Positions 25,598 to 34,111 of a DNA stretch of 64,000 nucleotides are shown here, piece after piece (positions within the stretch are counted from its first letter, which is position 1; each line of letters opens with the position of its first letter). This DNA comes from Bacteroidales bacterium (lineage in GTDB: Bacteria; Bacteroidota; Bacteroidia; Bacteroidales; JAQUTK01), in contig JAQUTK010000019.1 in assembly GCA_028709785.1 (NCBI GenBank), positions 1 to 64,000 on the forward strand. Reading direction: 5' to 3'. The position numbers and the translations under genes were made by a program. The notes under the pieces are model-generated. The model was given only the letters and a program-made list of their open reading frames with translations, was not told the DNA's origin and did not search any database.

Positions 25598-27064
25598 ATG
25601 AATATGGAAAACAAGATAAGCCGACTTGAGCCAACTTTGCTCTGGCACTATTTCAATGAAATTACCCAAATACCGCGTCCTTCCAAAAGAGAAGAGAAGA
25701 TTGTAGCCTATATCGTTGATTTTGCTCAGCGAAACGGTTTACCTGTAAAACGTGATCCTGCCAATAATCTTTTGGTGACGAAACCGGCGACTCCCGGTTT
25801 TGAACATCTTCCCACTGTGGTCCTTCAATCGCATCTGGATATGGTGTGTGAGAAAAACAACGATGTGCAGTTTGACTTCAATACCGATGCGATCCAAACG
25901 GAGATTAACGGGGAGTGGCTTTCTGCAAAGGGAACGACACTTGGTGCGGACAATGGAGTCGGTGTCGCCACCGAACTGGCGCTGCTGGCTTCCGATACGA
26001 TAGAGCATGGCAAACTGGAGTGTTTATTTACGGTGGATGAAGAGACCGGACTGACCGGAGCAAAAGCACTGGCCCCTGATTTCTTTACCGGAAAGATCCT
26101 GATCAATCTGGATTCCGAAGAGGAAGGCTATCTTTATGTAGGTTGCGCTGGCGGAATAGATACCATCATTCAATTTAAATACGACTCGCAACCGACACCT
26201 GAAAAACTTTTCTTTTTCCGGTTGGATGTCAAGGGACTGACCGGCGGGCATTCCGGTGGCGATATTCATAAAGGGTTGCCGAATGCGAATAAATTGCTGG
26301 TTCGTTTCCTGCAAACGATCTCCGCAGAATCACCCCTTTTCATTTCGGAGATAGGAGGAGGCAATCTTCGCAATGCCATTGCACGAGAGGCCTTTGTGGT
26401 TGCCGGTGTTCCGTTCCCTTTCAAAGAGCGGGTGCGTGTGCTGCTCAACTTTTTTACAACGGATATGGAAGAGCTATATGGTGCTGTGGATCCCCACATG
26501 CGTTTTGATCTGGAGTCGGAAGTGTCTCCTTCCTCTATTATTGATCCGGTTGTTGCCGGAAAACTGATTGAAGCATTGGCCGCCTGTCCGCATGGAGTGA
26601 TTGCCATGAGTCCCGATATAGAGGGCTTGGTTCAGACATCAGCCAATATGGCCTCTGTCAAACAAAACAAACAGGAGGGGATCATTGAGGTGGTGACCAG
26701 TCAGCGTAGTGCGATCGAAAGTGAGAAAAAAGCGGTTTCAGATCAGATCGAGGCGATCTTCACGCAAAGCGGTGCGGTTGTGACCCATGGAGAGGGCTAT
26801 CCCGGATGGAAACCGAATCTTCAGTCGCCGATACTTCAGATCGTTCGTGCGTCTTATCTCCGTCTGTTCAACAAGCAACCGCAAGTGCTGGCTATTCACG
26901 CCGGATTGGAGTGTGGCTTGTTTCTTGAGAAATACCCCGATCTGGATATGGTTTCCTTTGGTCCGACGATGGAAGGAGTTCACTCGCCACAGGAACGTCT
27001 TCATATTCCATCGGTCCCTTTGTTTTGGAATCATCTGTTGGATGTGTTGAAAAATGTGCATTAA
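25598..27064 (+). CDS. pepD: aminoacyl-histidine dipeptidase (M20 family)
   Basis: The 488-residue cytosolic metallopeptidase cleaves Xaa-His and other dipeptides. Zinc-binding and catalytic motifs are SHLDMVCEKN, GADNGVGVA, DEETGLTGA, NLDSEEEGYLYVGCAGG, and the C-terminal HAGLECGLF. The lid/dimerisation domain begins near KGLTGGHSGGDIHKG. Length and motif order fit PepD. A second ATG two codons in is an equally possible start. It overlaps the next gene's longer ORF but not its likely start. Confidence 0.95.
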   Translation: MNMENKISRLEPTLLWHYFNEITQIPRPSKREEKIVAYIVDFAQRNGLPVKRDPANNLLVTKPATPGFEHLPTVVLQSHLDMVCEKNNDVQFDFNTDAIQTEINGEWLSAKGTTLGADNGVGVATELALLASDTIEHGKLECLFTVDEETGLTGAKALAPDFFTGKILINLDSEEEGYLYVGCAGGIDTIIQFKYDSQPTPEKLFFFRLDVKGLTGGHSGGDIHKGLPNANKLLVRFLQTISAESPLFISEIGGGNLRNAIAREAFVVAGVPFPFKERVRVLLNFFTTDMEELYGAVDPHMRFDLESEVSPSSIIDPVVAGKLIEALAACPHGVIAMSPDIEGLVQTSANMASVKQNKQEGIIEVVTSQRSAIESEKKAVSDQIEAIFTQSGAVVTHGEGYPGWKPNLQSPILQIVRASYLRLFNKQPQVLAIHAGLECGLFLEKYPDLDMVSFGPTMEGVHSPQERLHIPSVPLFWNHLLDVLKNVH

Positions 27065-27074
27065 TACGATCGCT

Positions 27075-28526
27075 ATGAAGAAGGTTCTTTCTCTCTGTTT
27101 TGCGCTGTCGCTTTTACTCGCCGGAATGGCCTCTTGCGAGAGTGACGATTTTTCTTCCAGTCCGTCTGATCGTCTCTCGTTTTCAAAAGATACCGTTTCG
27201 TTTGATACCGTCTTTACCGGACAGGCATCGGCTGATCAGCGTTTCATGATATATAATCCCAATAAGAAGGCGCTCCGTATTCAGACTCTTTATCTGGCCG
27301 ATCCTGATCACTCGGGATTTATTATTAATGTGGACGGACAATCATCCAACCGAATCAATGATTTGGAGATTGATGCCAAAGACAGTCTGTTCGTTTTCGT
27401 TCGTATCAATCCTTCGGGCAGCGGACAAAACAGTCCGCAGTTATTCAAAGATTCCATTGTCTTTATCACCAATGGCGTGATGCAACATGTCAAACTCCGT
27501 GCTTATGGTCAGGATGCAACCAGGTGGTCCGGCAAGTTGATTACCGCTGATACAACCCTCAGCGGCACGCGTCCGTTTCTTATATCTGATAGTTTGTATG
27601 TGGCTCCGGGTGTCACCCTGACACTTGCTGCAGGCACTACGTTACATTTTCACAACGGAGCTTCTCTGAAAGTGGATGGTACCCTTGTTTCAAACGGAAC
27701 GGCTGCTTCACCGGTCGTGTTGCGGGGCGATCGCATCGATAACTTGTTTGACGATCTGCCGTATGATTACCTTGCCGGACAGTGGGAGGGGGTTCACCTC
27801 ACAGCTGCAAGTACGGGCAACAGTCTCACGCATACCATCATCCGGGGAGGTAATTATGGCATCCTGGCAGACTCATCCGATGTGAGTGCTCTCAAACTGG
27901 AGATGCACAATTCAACGATTCACAACGTGCGCGGACACGGACTCCAGGCAACAAACTGTCGCGTGGAAGCAGAAAACTCTCTGTTTACAAATGCCCGTTA
28001 TGCCTGTCTCTCGTTACTTGGCGGAAGTTATCGCTTTCTGCATTGCACCATTGCCAACTATTACATATGGGATCTTCGTGAAGGATCCTCCGTTAATATC
28101 AGAAATTACACCGGTTCGTCAAAAGAGAATCTCGTCTACTATCCGGTCACAAATACCACCTTTACGAACTGCATCATCTATGGCTCGCGCTATCCGGAGC
28201 TGCTGTTGACTCACACCTTTAATAAGGAAGAGGTCGCAACTTCATTTGAATGTTTTTTCCATGCTTCCCTGATCCGTTCGAAAGAACAAACGGATAACCG
28301 CTTTACCGATATACTATGGAGTGAAGATCCTGTTTTCCGTGCGACCGGGAAAGAGGATTACATCTATGATTTCCATCTGGACTCCCTTTCCGCAGCTATT
28401 GGAAAGGCCGATCCGAACTTCTCGTCCCTCTTGCCCCAGGATGCGGATGGAGTGAACCGTATGTCCGACGGCACGCCCGATATGGGTGCCTACGAGTTTG
28501 TACCGGCTTTGAAAGAACAGAATTGA
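27075..28526 (+). CDS. right-handed beta-helix lipoprotein
   Basis: The 483-residue protein starts MKKVLSLCFALSLLLAG with a lipobox ending ASC, so it is lipidated and probably surface- or outer-membrane-located. After an N-terminal Ig-like segment (residues ~25-150), repeated strands VTLTLAAGTTLHF, GASLKVDGTLVSNG and LTHTIIRGGNYGI indicate a parallel beta-helix. It ends DMGAYEF, a motif common in Bacteroidetes choice-of-anchor/beta-helix proteins. The ligand is unknown. It is the first of two exported genes sharing a TGATG overlap. Confidence 0.82.
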   Translation: MKKVLSLCFALSLLLAGMASCESDDFSSSPSDRLSFSKDTVSFDTVFTGQASADQRFMIYNPNKKALRIQTLYLADPDHSGFIINVDGQSSNRINDLEIDAKDSLFVFVRINPSGSGQNSPQLFKDSIVFITNGVMQHVKLRAYGQDATRWSGKLITADTTLSGTRPFLISDSLYVAPGVTLTLAAGTTLHFHNGASLKVDGTLVSNGTAASPVVLRGDRIDNLFDDLPYDYLAGQWEGVHLTAASTGNSLTHTIIRGGNYGILADSSDVSALKLEMHNSTIHNVRGHGLQATNCRVEAENSLFTNARYACLSLLGGSYRFLHCTIANYYIWDLREGSSVNIRNYTGSSKENLVYYPVTNTTFTNCIIYGSRYPELLLTHTFNKEEVATSFECFFHASLIRSKEQTDNRFTDILWSEDPVFRATGKEDYIYDFHLDSLSAAIGKADPNFSSLLPQDADGVNRMSDGTPDMGAYEFVPALKEQN

Positions 28527-29527
28527 TGAGGCTCTTCCTCTGGCTTGTGCTGATGACGTTTGTGTTGCAGGCAAGAGCCGAAGAAAAGCCTTTCCGTGTG
28601 CTCTTTTATAATGTGGAAAACCTGTTTGATTGCGAGAAAGAAGCAGGGAAGGAGGATGGAGAATTCCTTCCTACATCAGTGCGTCGTTGGGGATACCGCC
28701 GTTTCAATGAGAAACTCGAACATATTGCGCAGGTCATCATCTCTGCCGGAGAGTGGGAGCCCCCGGTACTGGTCGGTTTGTGTGAAGTGGAAAACGACAG
28801 TGTGCTGCATTGGCTTACCCAACGGTCGTCCCTCCGTCGGCAAGAATACCGGTATGTGATGACTCACTGCGCCGATGTGCGCGGCATTGATGTCGCACTG
28901 TTGTACCGTCCCGAGCGGTTCCGCTTGCTCGGATATCGCAGTTACCCTGTCGTCTTTCAGGATACCACGATTCGTCCCACCCGCGACTTGCTGCACGTTA
29001 CCGGATTGACTCTTTGTTGCGATACCCTGGATGTTCTCGTCGCGCATCTCCCTTCGAAAGTGCGAAGCGGTTCGCAGGAAGCCCGTCTGGTCGCTCTCAG
29101 ACAAATAAAAGCAACGATTGATAGTCTGCACACGGTGCGTCGCGCGCTCCATTTGCTCCTTATGGGAGACTTTAACACCGATTACAAGGATGCAGACATA
29201 AAAGAAACGCTTCAGACGAAGACGTTCGAAGGATCCGTTTCCCCCGACGCACTCTATTCTCTTTTCCCTTCGTCACTTCCTGCTGAAACTAAAGGAAGTT
29301 ATAAATACATTGATACGTGGAGCCTTATCGACCAGATCTATGCCAATGGATTGCTGCTTCAGTCAGGAGTCAAAGCAGGCACTTTCAGACAGGCTTGGAT
29401 CTATGCGCCGGACTTTTTGCAGGAGAAAGACAAGAAATACGGAGGAACAAAGCCTTTTCGGAGTTGGTCAGGAAAGAAATACACCGGAGGTTACAGCGAT
29501 CACTTCCCTGTCTGTTTTGATCTCTGA
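28526..29527 (+). CDS. secreted endonuclease/exonuclease/phosphatase family protein
   Basis: The 333-residue protein has a Sec signal peptide (MRLFLWLVLMTFVLQARA) and an EEP hydrolase domain. Motifs are FYNVENLFD, GLCEVEND, GIDVALLYRP, LLMGDFNTD and YSDHFPV. It is probably a periplasmic or secreted nuclease or phosphodiesterase. The ATG overlaps the preceding stop (TGATG), and the alternative TTG one codon earlier is unlikely to be the start. It is related to, but distinct from, the membrane-anchored EEP protein at 8313. Confidence 0.88.
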   Translation: MRLFLWLVLMTFVLQARAEEKPFRVLFYNVENLFDCEKEAGKEDGEFLPTSVRRWGYRRFNEKLEHIAQVIISAGEWEPPVLVGLCEVENDSVLHWLTQRSSLRRQEYRYVMTHCADVRGIDVALLYRPERFRLLGYRSYPVVFQDTTIRPTRDLLHVTGLTLCCDTLDVLVAHLPSKVRSGSQEARLVALRQIKATIDSLHTVRRALHLLLMGDFNTDYKDADIKETLQTKTFEGSVSPDALYSLFPSSLPAETKGSYKYIDTWSLIDQIYANGLLLQSGVKAGTFRQAWIYAPDFLQEKDKKYGGTKPFRSWSGKKYTGGYSDHFPVCFDL

Positions 29528-29617
29528 CAAGGGAACATTGCTCAGCACCTCTTTCTTATAAGAAGAGCAGGAAGCGGCTTGTAACCCAAAAATTCATTTA
29601 AAAAAAAGAGAAAACAT

Positions 29618-29648
29618 TTTGCAGGTTACAGGATTAGTTCTACCTTTG
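29618..29648 (+). promoter_or_regulatory. promoter of tRNA-Leu
   Basis: TTTG (29618-29621) and TACCTTTG (29641-29648) are spaced by 19 bases, close to an ideal Bacteroidetes promoter. The predicted start near 29655 leaves an ~80-base 5' leader before the tRNA. Confidence 0.75.
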
Positions 29649-29733
29649 CATCCACAAATTAAAGAGAGGGGTTAGCGAACCTCACAACCTCTGAATTTGA
29701 AAAAATATCCCGTGACGAAAGTCACCAATACCT

Positions 29734-29819
29734 GCCCAGGTGGCGAAATGGTAGACGCGCTAGTTTCAGGTACTAGTGTTAGCAATGACGTGCAAGTTCG
29801 AGTCTTGTTCTGGGCACCA
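29734..29819 (+). tRNA. tRNA-Leu(CAG)
   Basis: The acceptor stem GCCCAGG pairs with TCTGGGC, and CCA is encoded at 29817-29819. The anticodon stem CTAGT/ACTAG encloses loop TTCAGGT, placing anticodon CAG at 29767-29769 (reads CUG). A class II variable arm and the T-loop GTTCGAGTC are present. Confidence 0.95.
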
Positions 29820-29823
29820 AATG

Positions 29824-29864
29824 AATTCCCGAGTAATCGTAACAGATTATCCGGGAATTTTTTT
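29824..29864 (+). terminator. terminator of tRNA-Leu
   Basis: AATTCCCG (29824-29831) pairs with CGGGAATT (29852-29859), followed by a T-run. It begins four bases after the tRNA CCA end. Confidence 0.85.
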
Positions 29865-30029
29865 GTGGTAGCTTCCCGGAGGCTTGCGCCACACAAGCCA
29901 GGTTAACCCCTTCGATTCTTCACCTGTGCAATGCATGTCAGCCATTTCTTGCCTGACATCTTTTGCTCTCTGATAGGAAGATATGTATGCTTTGTCCGTT
30001 TGTAAAGTTAATCGCTTACAGGTGCATTT

Positions 30030-30113
30030 TTCATTCTCAAGCACGGAATAGTTATTCTGCGCCACGGAACAGTTATTCTCAAGCACGGAATAGCTGTTCC
30101 GTGGCACAATATA
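30030..30113 (-). repeat. four-unit 21-base tandem repeat (seven-codon period)
   Basis: Four adjacent 21-base units occupy 30030-30050, 30051-30071, 30072-30092 and 30093-30113. On the minus strand, in one open frame, the three clear units read YSVLENN, CSVAQNN and YSVLENE; the fourth (YIVPRNS) is diverged. A perfect 12-bp inverted repeat (30061-30072 with 30094-30105) sits across the last units. The open frame runs 30158-29847 but crosses the tRNA terminator, so I do not call it a gene. The wider stretch 29865-30358 holds nothing else that I recognise. Confidence 0.75.
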
Positions 30114-30358
30114 ACTAATGCATCCTGACTGCTGACTTTTACCTTCAGGTTTGGGCAATTATTGTTCCCTATTAGAAAGACTTTTTCATCTGGTTGATTC
30201 ACCGATCCCAAACGGACAAAAGGGGCTTTCAGCTAAACCTCCTGGGGATGCGGGACATAAGATACGATAGCAGAAGTGATGCAGCGTTGTTAACAATAAA
30301 AAAGAGTCGTATTGCAATTATTTGAAAGAAATAATAGTGAGAATGCAAATATCCTCGT

Positions 30359-30366
30359 TATATTTG
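30359..30366 (+). promoter_or_regulatory. -7 element of rubredoxin promoter
   Basis: TATATTTG matches the consensus 46 bases before the rubredoxin ATG. No -33 element is visible at the usual spacing. Confidence 0.5.
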
Positions 30367-30411
30367 CTGTTGGAAAATATCAATTTACTAACGAATAAAA
30401 ATGATTAGACA

Positions 30412-30576
30412 ATGAAAAAGTACATTTGCACAGTTTGCGATTACATCTACGATCCTGAAAAAGGGGATCCGGATAGCGATATCCAGCCGGGAACAGCGTT
30501 TGAAGACCTTCCAGATGATTGGGTTTGTCCGCTTTGTGGCGTAACAAAAGAAGATTTTGAAGTAGTAGAAGACTGA
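30412..30576 (+). CDS. rubredoxin
   Basis: The 54-residue protein reads [20 protein letters not shown] and continues to [15 protein letters not shown]. The four cysteines (CTVC near 6-9, CPLC near 39-42) hold one iron atom. Rubredoxins pass single electrons in the cytosol, in anaerobes often to peroxide- or superoxide-reducing enzymes. The gene is monocistronic, with a -7 element upstream and a terminator downstream. No partner reductase or rubrerythrin is nearby. Confidence 0.97.
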   Translation: MKKYICTVCDYIYDPEKGDPDSDIQPGTAFEDLPDDWVCPLCGVTKEDFEVVED

Positions 30577-30597
30577 TTTGTTTGATAATAGTAGGTG

Positions 30598-30634
30598 CGT
30601 CCGTTCTTTCATTTGATGAAGGAACGGACGTTTC
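30598..30634 (+). terminator. terminator of rubredoxin gene
   Basis: CGTCCGTTC (30598-30606) pairs with GAACGGACG (30622-30630), followed by TTTC. It starts 22 bases after the rubredoxin stop. The rest of 30635-30785 shows no gene. Confidence 0.75.
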
Positions 30635-30785
30635 TGTGTTCAGAAGGGGCATCTTCTCAGACTCTTTATGTGATTTGAAGCTATTGTTGAAAATGCCTAA
30701 ACCTTCCTCCTTGCGGGCTTGACCTGCAATCTCCTCACTCATGTCTTATTTAATTATCAAATCGAAAATACTAGCCGTATATTTA

Positions 30786-30814
30786 TTGTTTATTAAAAAC
30801 TTTCCGTAGTTTTG
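30786..30814 (+). promoter_or_regulatory. promoter of exported protein gene
   Basis: TTG (30786-30788) lies 18 bases before TAGTTTTG (30807-30814), which matches the -7 consensus. The leader to the ATG at 30882 is about 60 bases. Confidence 0.5.
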
Positions 30815-30881
30815 TATCCAAATTTTGTGAGAGAGATGAAATAGTTCATAAACCGTAACATTTTTAATACCATTTATTACT

Positions 30882-31559
30882 ATGAAACATCTGAGATTAA
30901 TATCCACACTCGGCTTTGTATTGCTGACTGTGCTTAGTGCAACCGCGCAAACGGATCCTGAACAAGAGGTTATAGCCTATATGGTGAAAAGCACTGTCTT
31001 CCCCGAACCGAATACCCGTTACTTGGAATTGCTTGATAAGCAAATCAAAGAGAATCCGAGAGACACAGCAAAAATAAATCTGCGAAAGAGATTATTATCG
31101 GTTATTCAATCTGAAAAAACGAAGATACACCCGATTCTCCTCATTACAGATACTTTTTTAGGAGAGGATGCAAAAGACTCTTTACTTGTAAATGAATTAA
31201 AGAAACTCTCTTCTTTCGACATGGAAGCTTACAAAGATCTGATCGAAAGGAATAAGGAGTCTATTGTCATCCAAACTATTGACGAATTGGGAACTAATGT
31301 GATCTATATGACCAGGAAAGAAAGGGACTTGATCTTTAAAGATGGACTTGAAAAAGGATGGGAATATTTTTACAAGAAATATGGAGTAAAACCGAATATT
31401 GTTCTTTCCCGACCAGGATTTAATGCGACAAAAGATAAAGCGATCATCAGTTATGGTTCTATATCAGGATCGTTGTCCGCTGCTGGCTATTATATCATCC
31501 TCGAGAAAGTAAACGGGAAATGGATTCGGAAAGATAGCTATTTGGATTATATTTCCTAA
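30882..31559 (+). CDS. exported protein of unknown function
   Basis: The 225-residue protein has a Sec signal peptide (MKHLRLISTLGFVLLTVLSATAQ cut after TAQ region). An alpha-helical middle (residues ~30-150) and a C-terminal beta segment GYYIILEKVNGKWIRKDSYLDYI follow. The last pattern resembles the end of small alpha+beta folds such as NTF2-like proteins, but I do not assign a family. It has its own promoter. The frame continues open for 57 codons after the stop (see the following fragment). Confidence 0.78.
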   Translation: MKHLRLISTLGFVLLTVLSATAQTDPEQEVIAYMVKSTVFPEPNTRYLELLDKQIKENPRDTAKINLRKRLLSVIQSEKTKIHPILLITDTFLGEDAKDSLLVNELKKLSSFDMEAYKDLIERNKESIVIQTIDELGTNVIYMTRKERDLIFKDGLEKGWEYFYKKYGVKPNIVLSRPGFNATKDKAIISYGSISGSLSAAGYYIILEKVNGKWIRKDSYLDYIS

Positions 31560-31733
31560 AAGCTTCATCTTAGTTGTATTACAAAAGGAGAGACTTATAC
31601 CGTTTCAAACATAAGAATAAAGGATGGAGACAAGCCGTACAGTAAAGGACCGATAGTCAGGATGCATGTCTTTTCCAATCTCACAGAGACAGGTATCTAT
31701 CTACTCCGGTTGAATGGACCTGACAGTGAGTGA
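31560..31733 (+). pseudogene. in-frame coding remnant downstream of the exported protein gene
   Basis: Directly after the TAA at 31557-31559 the same frame stays open for 57 codons to a TGA at 31731-31733. It encodes protein-like sequence including YTVSNIRIKDGDKPYSKGP and HVFSNLTETGIYLLRLNG. There is no good start codon near its beginning. It could be the lost C-terminus of the upstream gene or the 3' end of a deleted neighbour. Coding character is judged by eye only. Confidence 0.4.
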
Positions 31734-31795
31734 TATCTGAGATTTAGAAATATTGCGGAGTAAATTCGATGATTAAAACATACAACTTTTTCACT

Positions 31796-32713
31796 ATGGA
31801 CAACAAACAGAGACTCCTTTTTCATTGCATTCTGATCTTCCTTTGCATATTTTGCATTGGAATATGTTATGCTCAAAAGAATGCAGATTTTCAAAGCCAT
31901 GAATACAACCTCCAGAAAGAAAAGTCTGCCAGTTCTATTCTAAAGAGTCTTGATTCGCTGAATTACAAGTCTGTCCCGTTGGATGAAATGATCGATTGTT
32001 ATTATCAAAAACCACGATTCAAAGAGAATTCCCTTTATTCAATAACGTCCAGATTTCGTTCACATCTAATCTTTCAGAGATCCCCTTTGAATAAATTATC
32101 AAAGAACAAAGTCAAGAGAATAATGAATGAGCTTCAAGAGAAAGACATACTAACACCTCCCTATGGGACTATTTCTGAAACTTGGTTTTCCGGAAACCTA
32201 AAATATCTTTCCGATCCAGTACTGAGTTATATTGGATATGTATCCCCATGGGAATCGACAGTGATCATTCATAAAGGAAATATTGTCAATGTCATCCATA
32301 CTAAGTATTTAAAGGGGAGATTAGAAGATTGCATCATACCAGACAAGAATGGTTACGCCGTTACACACGCGTTAGATGCACCTTGGTATAAGCAACCATA
32401 TTACCGTTTAGATTGTTTTGCGAACTTTCTCAATGGATATGAAAGTAAATATTCCACAGAAGTTGTCAGAGATCAGAAATTCACATTCTTACTCTATACA
32501 GATAGAACAGGCATTTCAACCATTCACCTGTTAGAGCCCAAAAAACCAAATACAATAGAAAAAGAACTCTTTTCCAATCTTCAGAAGCGAATGACACAAT
32601 TGGAAAAGTGGAGCTTTGGCTTTTTATTTACTTTGGATGGGCGAATCATGTCAGGCAAATACATAGAAGCAACATATTCAACAGATAAAGGATGGAGTCT
32701 GAAAGATCTCTGA
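31796..32713 (+). CDS. exported protein of unknown function
   Basis: The 305-residue protein has a hydrophobic signal peptide (LLFHCILIFLCIFCIGICYAQ). I chose the ATG at 31796; one nine codons earlier (31769) is possible. The mature part has mixed alpha/beta character with no cysteine pairs or known motif that I recognise. It is followed 23 bases later by a BspA-type LRR gene, so the two may be co-transcribed. Codon use is AT-rich compared with the gcv and ilv regions. Confidence 0.7.
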   Translation: MDNKQRLLFHCILIFLCIFCIGICYAQKNADFQSHEYNLQKEKSASSILKSLDSLNYKSVPLDEMIDCYYQKPRFKENSLYSITSRFRSHLIFQRSPLNKLSKNKVKRIMNELQEKDILTPPYGTISETWFSGNLKYLSDPVLSYIGYVSPWESTVIIHKGNIVNVIHTKYLKGRLEDCIIPDKNGYAVTHALDAPWYKQPYYRLDCFANFLNGYESKYSTEVVRDQKFTFLLYTDRTGISTIHLLEPKKPNTIEKELFSNLQKRMTQLEKWSFGFLFTLDGRIMSGKYIEATYSTDKGWSLKDL

Positions 32714-32736
32714 ATACTTAAAAACATTTGCATATA

Positions 32737-33960
32737 ATGAAAAAAACAGTATTACTTTCCATCAGTTTGGTAGTGTCACTTTCGGGATATGCCTTTGATT
32801 TCCTGGCAGGGGGGGTGAAATATAGTACGAACAGTGATGGTACGTCAGTATCCGTAATGCGTCAAGATACATCCATAAAAAAAGCCGTTATCCCCGAAAA
32901 GGTAGAATATGAAGGCCGAATGTACAAAGTCACTTCGATAGGAGCGAAAGCATTCTCTGAATGCATGCGCTTAACCTCTATTTCAATTCCTTCAAGTGTT
33001 ACTTCAATCGGCAAACAAGCTTTTTATGCCTGCAATTCATTGACAAAATTTTCAGTAGCAAAAAAGAACCCCTGCTTTGCAGATATAGAAGGGGTATTGT
33101 TTAACAAGAGCAAAGACACTCTTTTGTCTTACCCCAATTCAAAAGCGGAACGATATGTCATTCCATCCGGCGTTGTCGCCATAGGTGAAGAAGCTTTTTG
33201 CTTACGCAAGAATCTAAGATCGCTTACGATTCCAAAGAGTGTCAGCTATTTTGGAATAGGAGCACTTTCAGGTTGTGATGACCTTGCCAAAGTTTTTTGT
33301 CAGGGGAAAACTCCTCCTACGATAGGAGGCTATCGTAAAGGTATAGGATACTTACCCGGTTGTATCTTTTATGTACCAAAATCAACCGGTAAGGTTTATT
33401 CATCTGCCCCCGGATGGACAAAATCCACTTTGGATCGCATCAACATTATTGAAAAAGGAACGGTCACTACCTATAAAGCGTCCCTAAAGGTGGCTGGGAC
33501 ATTGTCTGTAGTTATTGGAAAGGACAATCTGAATAAAGTAATTAAACTTACGATAGCCGGACCTATAAATGGTACCGATATCAAGATGATAAGATCTGAA
33601 CTGCCTCTTCTCAGGATACTTGATCTGGGAGATGCAGACATCGTAAGTGGAGGTGAAAGTTACTGTAGTAAGAATGATACAACAATAGACAATGTCATTG
33701 GAGATAACATGTTTGATTATATACCCTATTGGGAATCTCTTGTACTGCCCAAGAGGCTGACAAGAATTGGAGAACATGCTATTTTGCATGGCCGTAGACT
33801 TCAATCTATCACTCTTCTGACGAAAACACCTCCTGTTTTAGCCCTTTCCTCCTTCATGTTAAACGTCAACTGCAAATTGTATGTGCCCAGAGGATGCGAT
33901 GCGGTGTACGCTCAGGATGAAGGATGGAAAAAGTTTTATACCGATTATGGTAATAAGTGA
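32737..33960 (+). CDS. BspA-type leucine-rich repeat secreted protein
   Basis: The 407-residue protein has a signal peptide (MKKTVLLSISLVVSLSGYA). It then has LRR_5 repeats of the BspA type: YKVTSIGAKAFSECMRLTSI, SVTSIGKQAFYACNSLTKF and VVAIGEEAFCLRKNLRSLTI. The repeats break off around residue 190. A segment without repeats (about 235-340) precedes one more degenerate repeat and the closing CKLYVPRGCDAVYAQDEGW motif. BspA-like proteins bind host or bacterial surface ligands. No sorting domain is visible. Confidence 0.88.
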   Translation: MKKTVLLSISLVVSLSGYAFDFLAGGVKYSTNSDGTSVSVMRQDTSIKKAVIPEKVEYEGRMYKVTSIGAKAFSECMRLTSISIPSSVTSIGKQAFYACNSLTKFSVAKKNPCFADIEGVLFNKSKDTLLSYPNSKAERYVIPSGVVAIGEEAFCLRKNLRSLTIPKSVSYFGIGALSGCDDLAKVFCQGKTPPTIGGYRKGIGYLPGCIFYVPKSTGKVYSSAPGWTKSTLDRINIIEKGTVTTYKASLKVAGTLSVVIGKDNLNKVIKLTIAGPINGTDIKMIRSELPLLRILDLGDADIVSGGESYCSKNDTTIDNVIGDNMFDYIPYWESLVLPKRLTRIGEHAILHGRRLQSITLLTKTPPVLALSSFMLNVNCKLYVPRGCDAVYAQDEGWKKFYTDYGNK

Positions 33961-34111
33961 TTTTCAAAAACTGAAACCGGAGGCTTTTCGTTATTCTTTC
34001 GTAACAGGTATGACTTCGAGAACCGGGCAGTGTAAGGTGTTTTAGAAAGTCAAAGGTGTTTGGAATAATGCAGATGAAATTGCTGATATATGGATTGCAT
34101 AAAATGAATAT

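Noticed and set aside
30030-30113. Tandem units that resemble a small CRISPR array
   Set aside because: The units are directly adjacent with a 21-base period and have no unique spacers, and no cas genes are in the window.
29847-30211. Minus-strand ORFs of 103 and 67 codons across the 21-base repeat
   Set aside because: One overlaps the tRNA terminator, both owe their openness to the repeat, and neither has a promoter or protein-like composition outside it.
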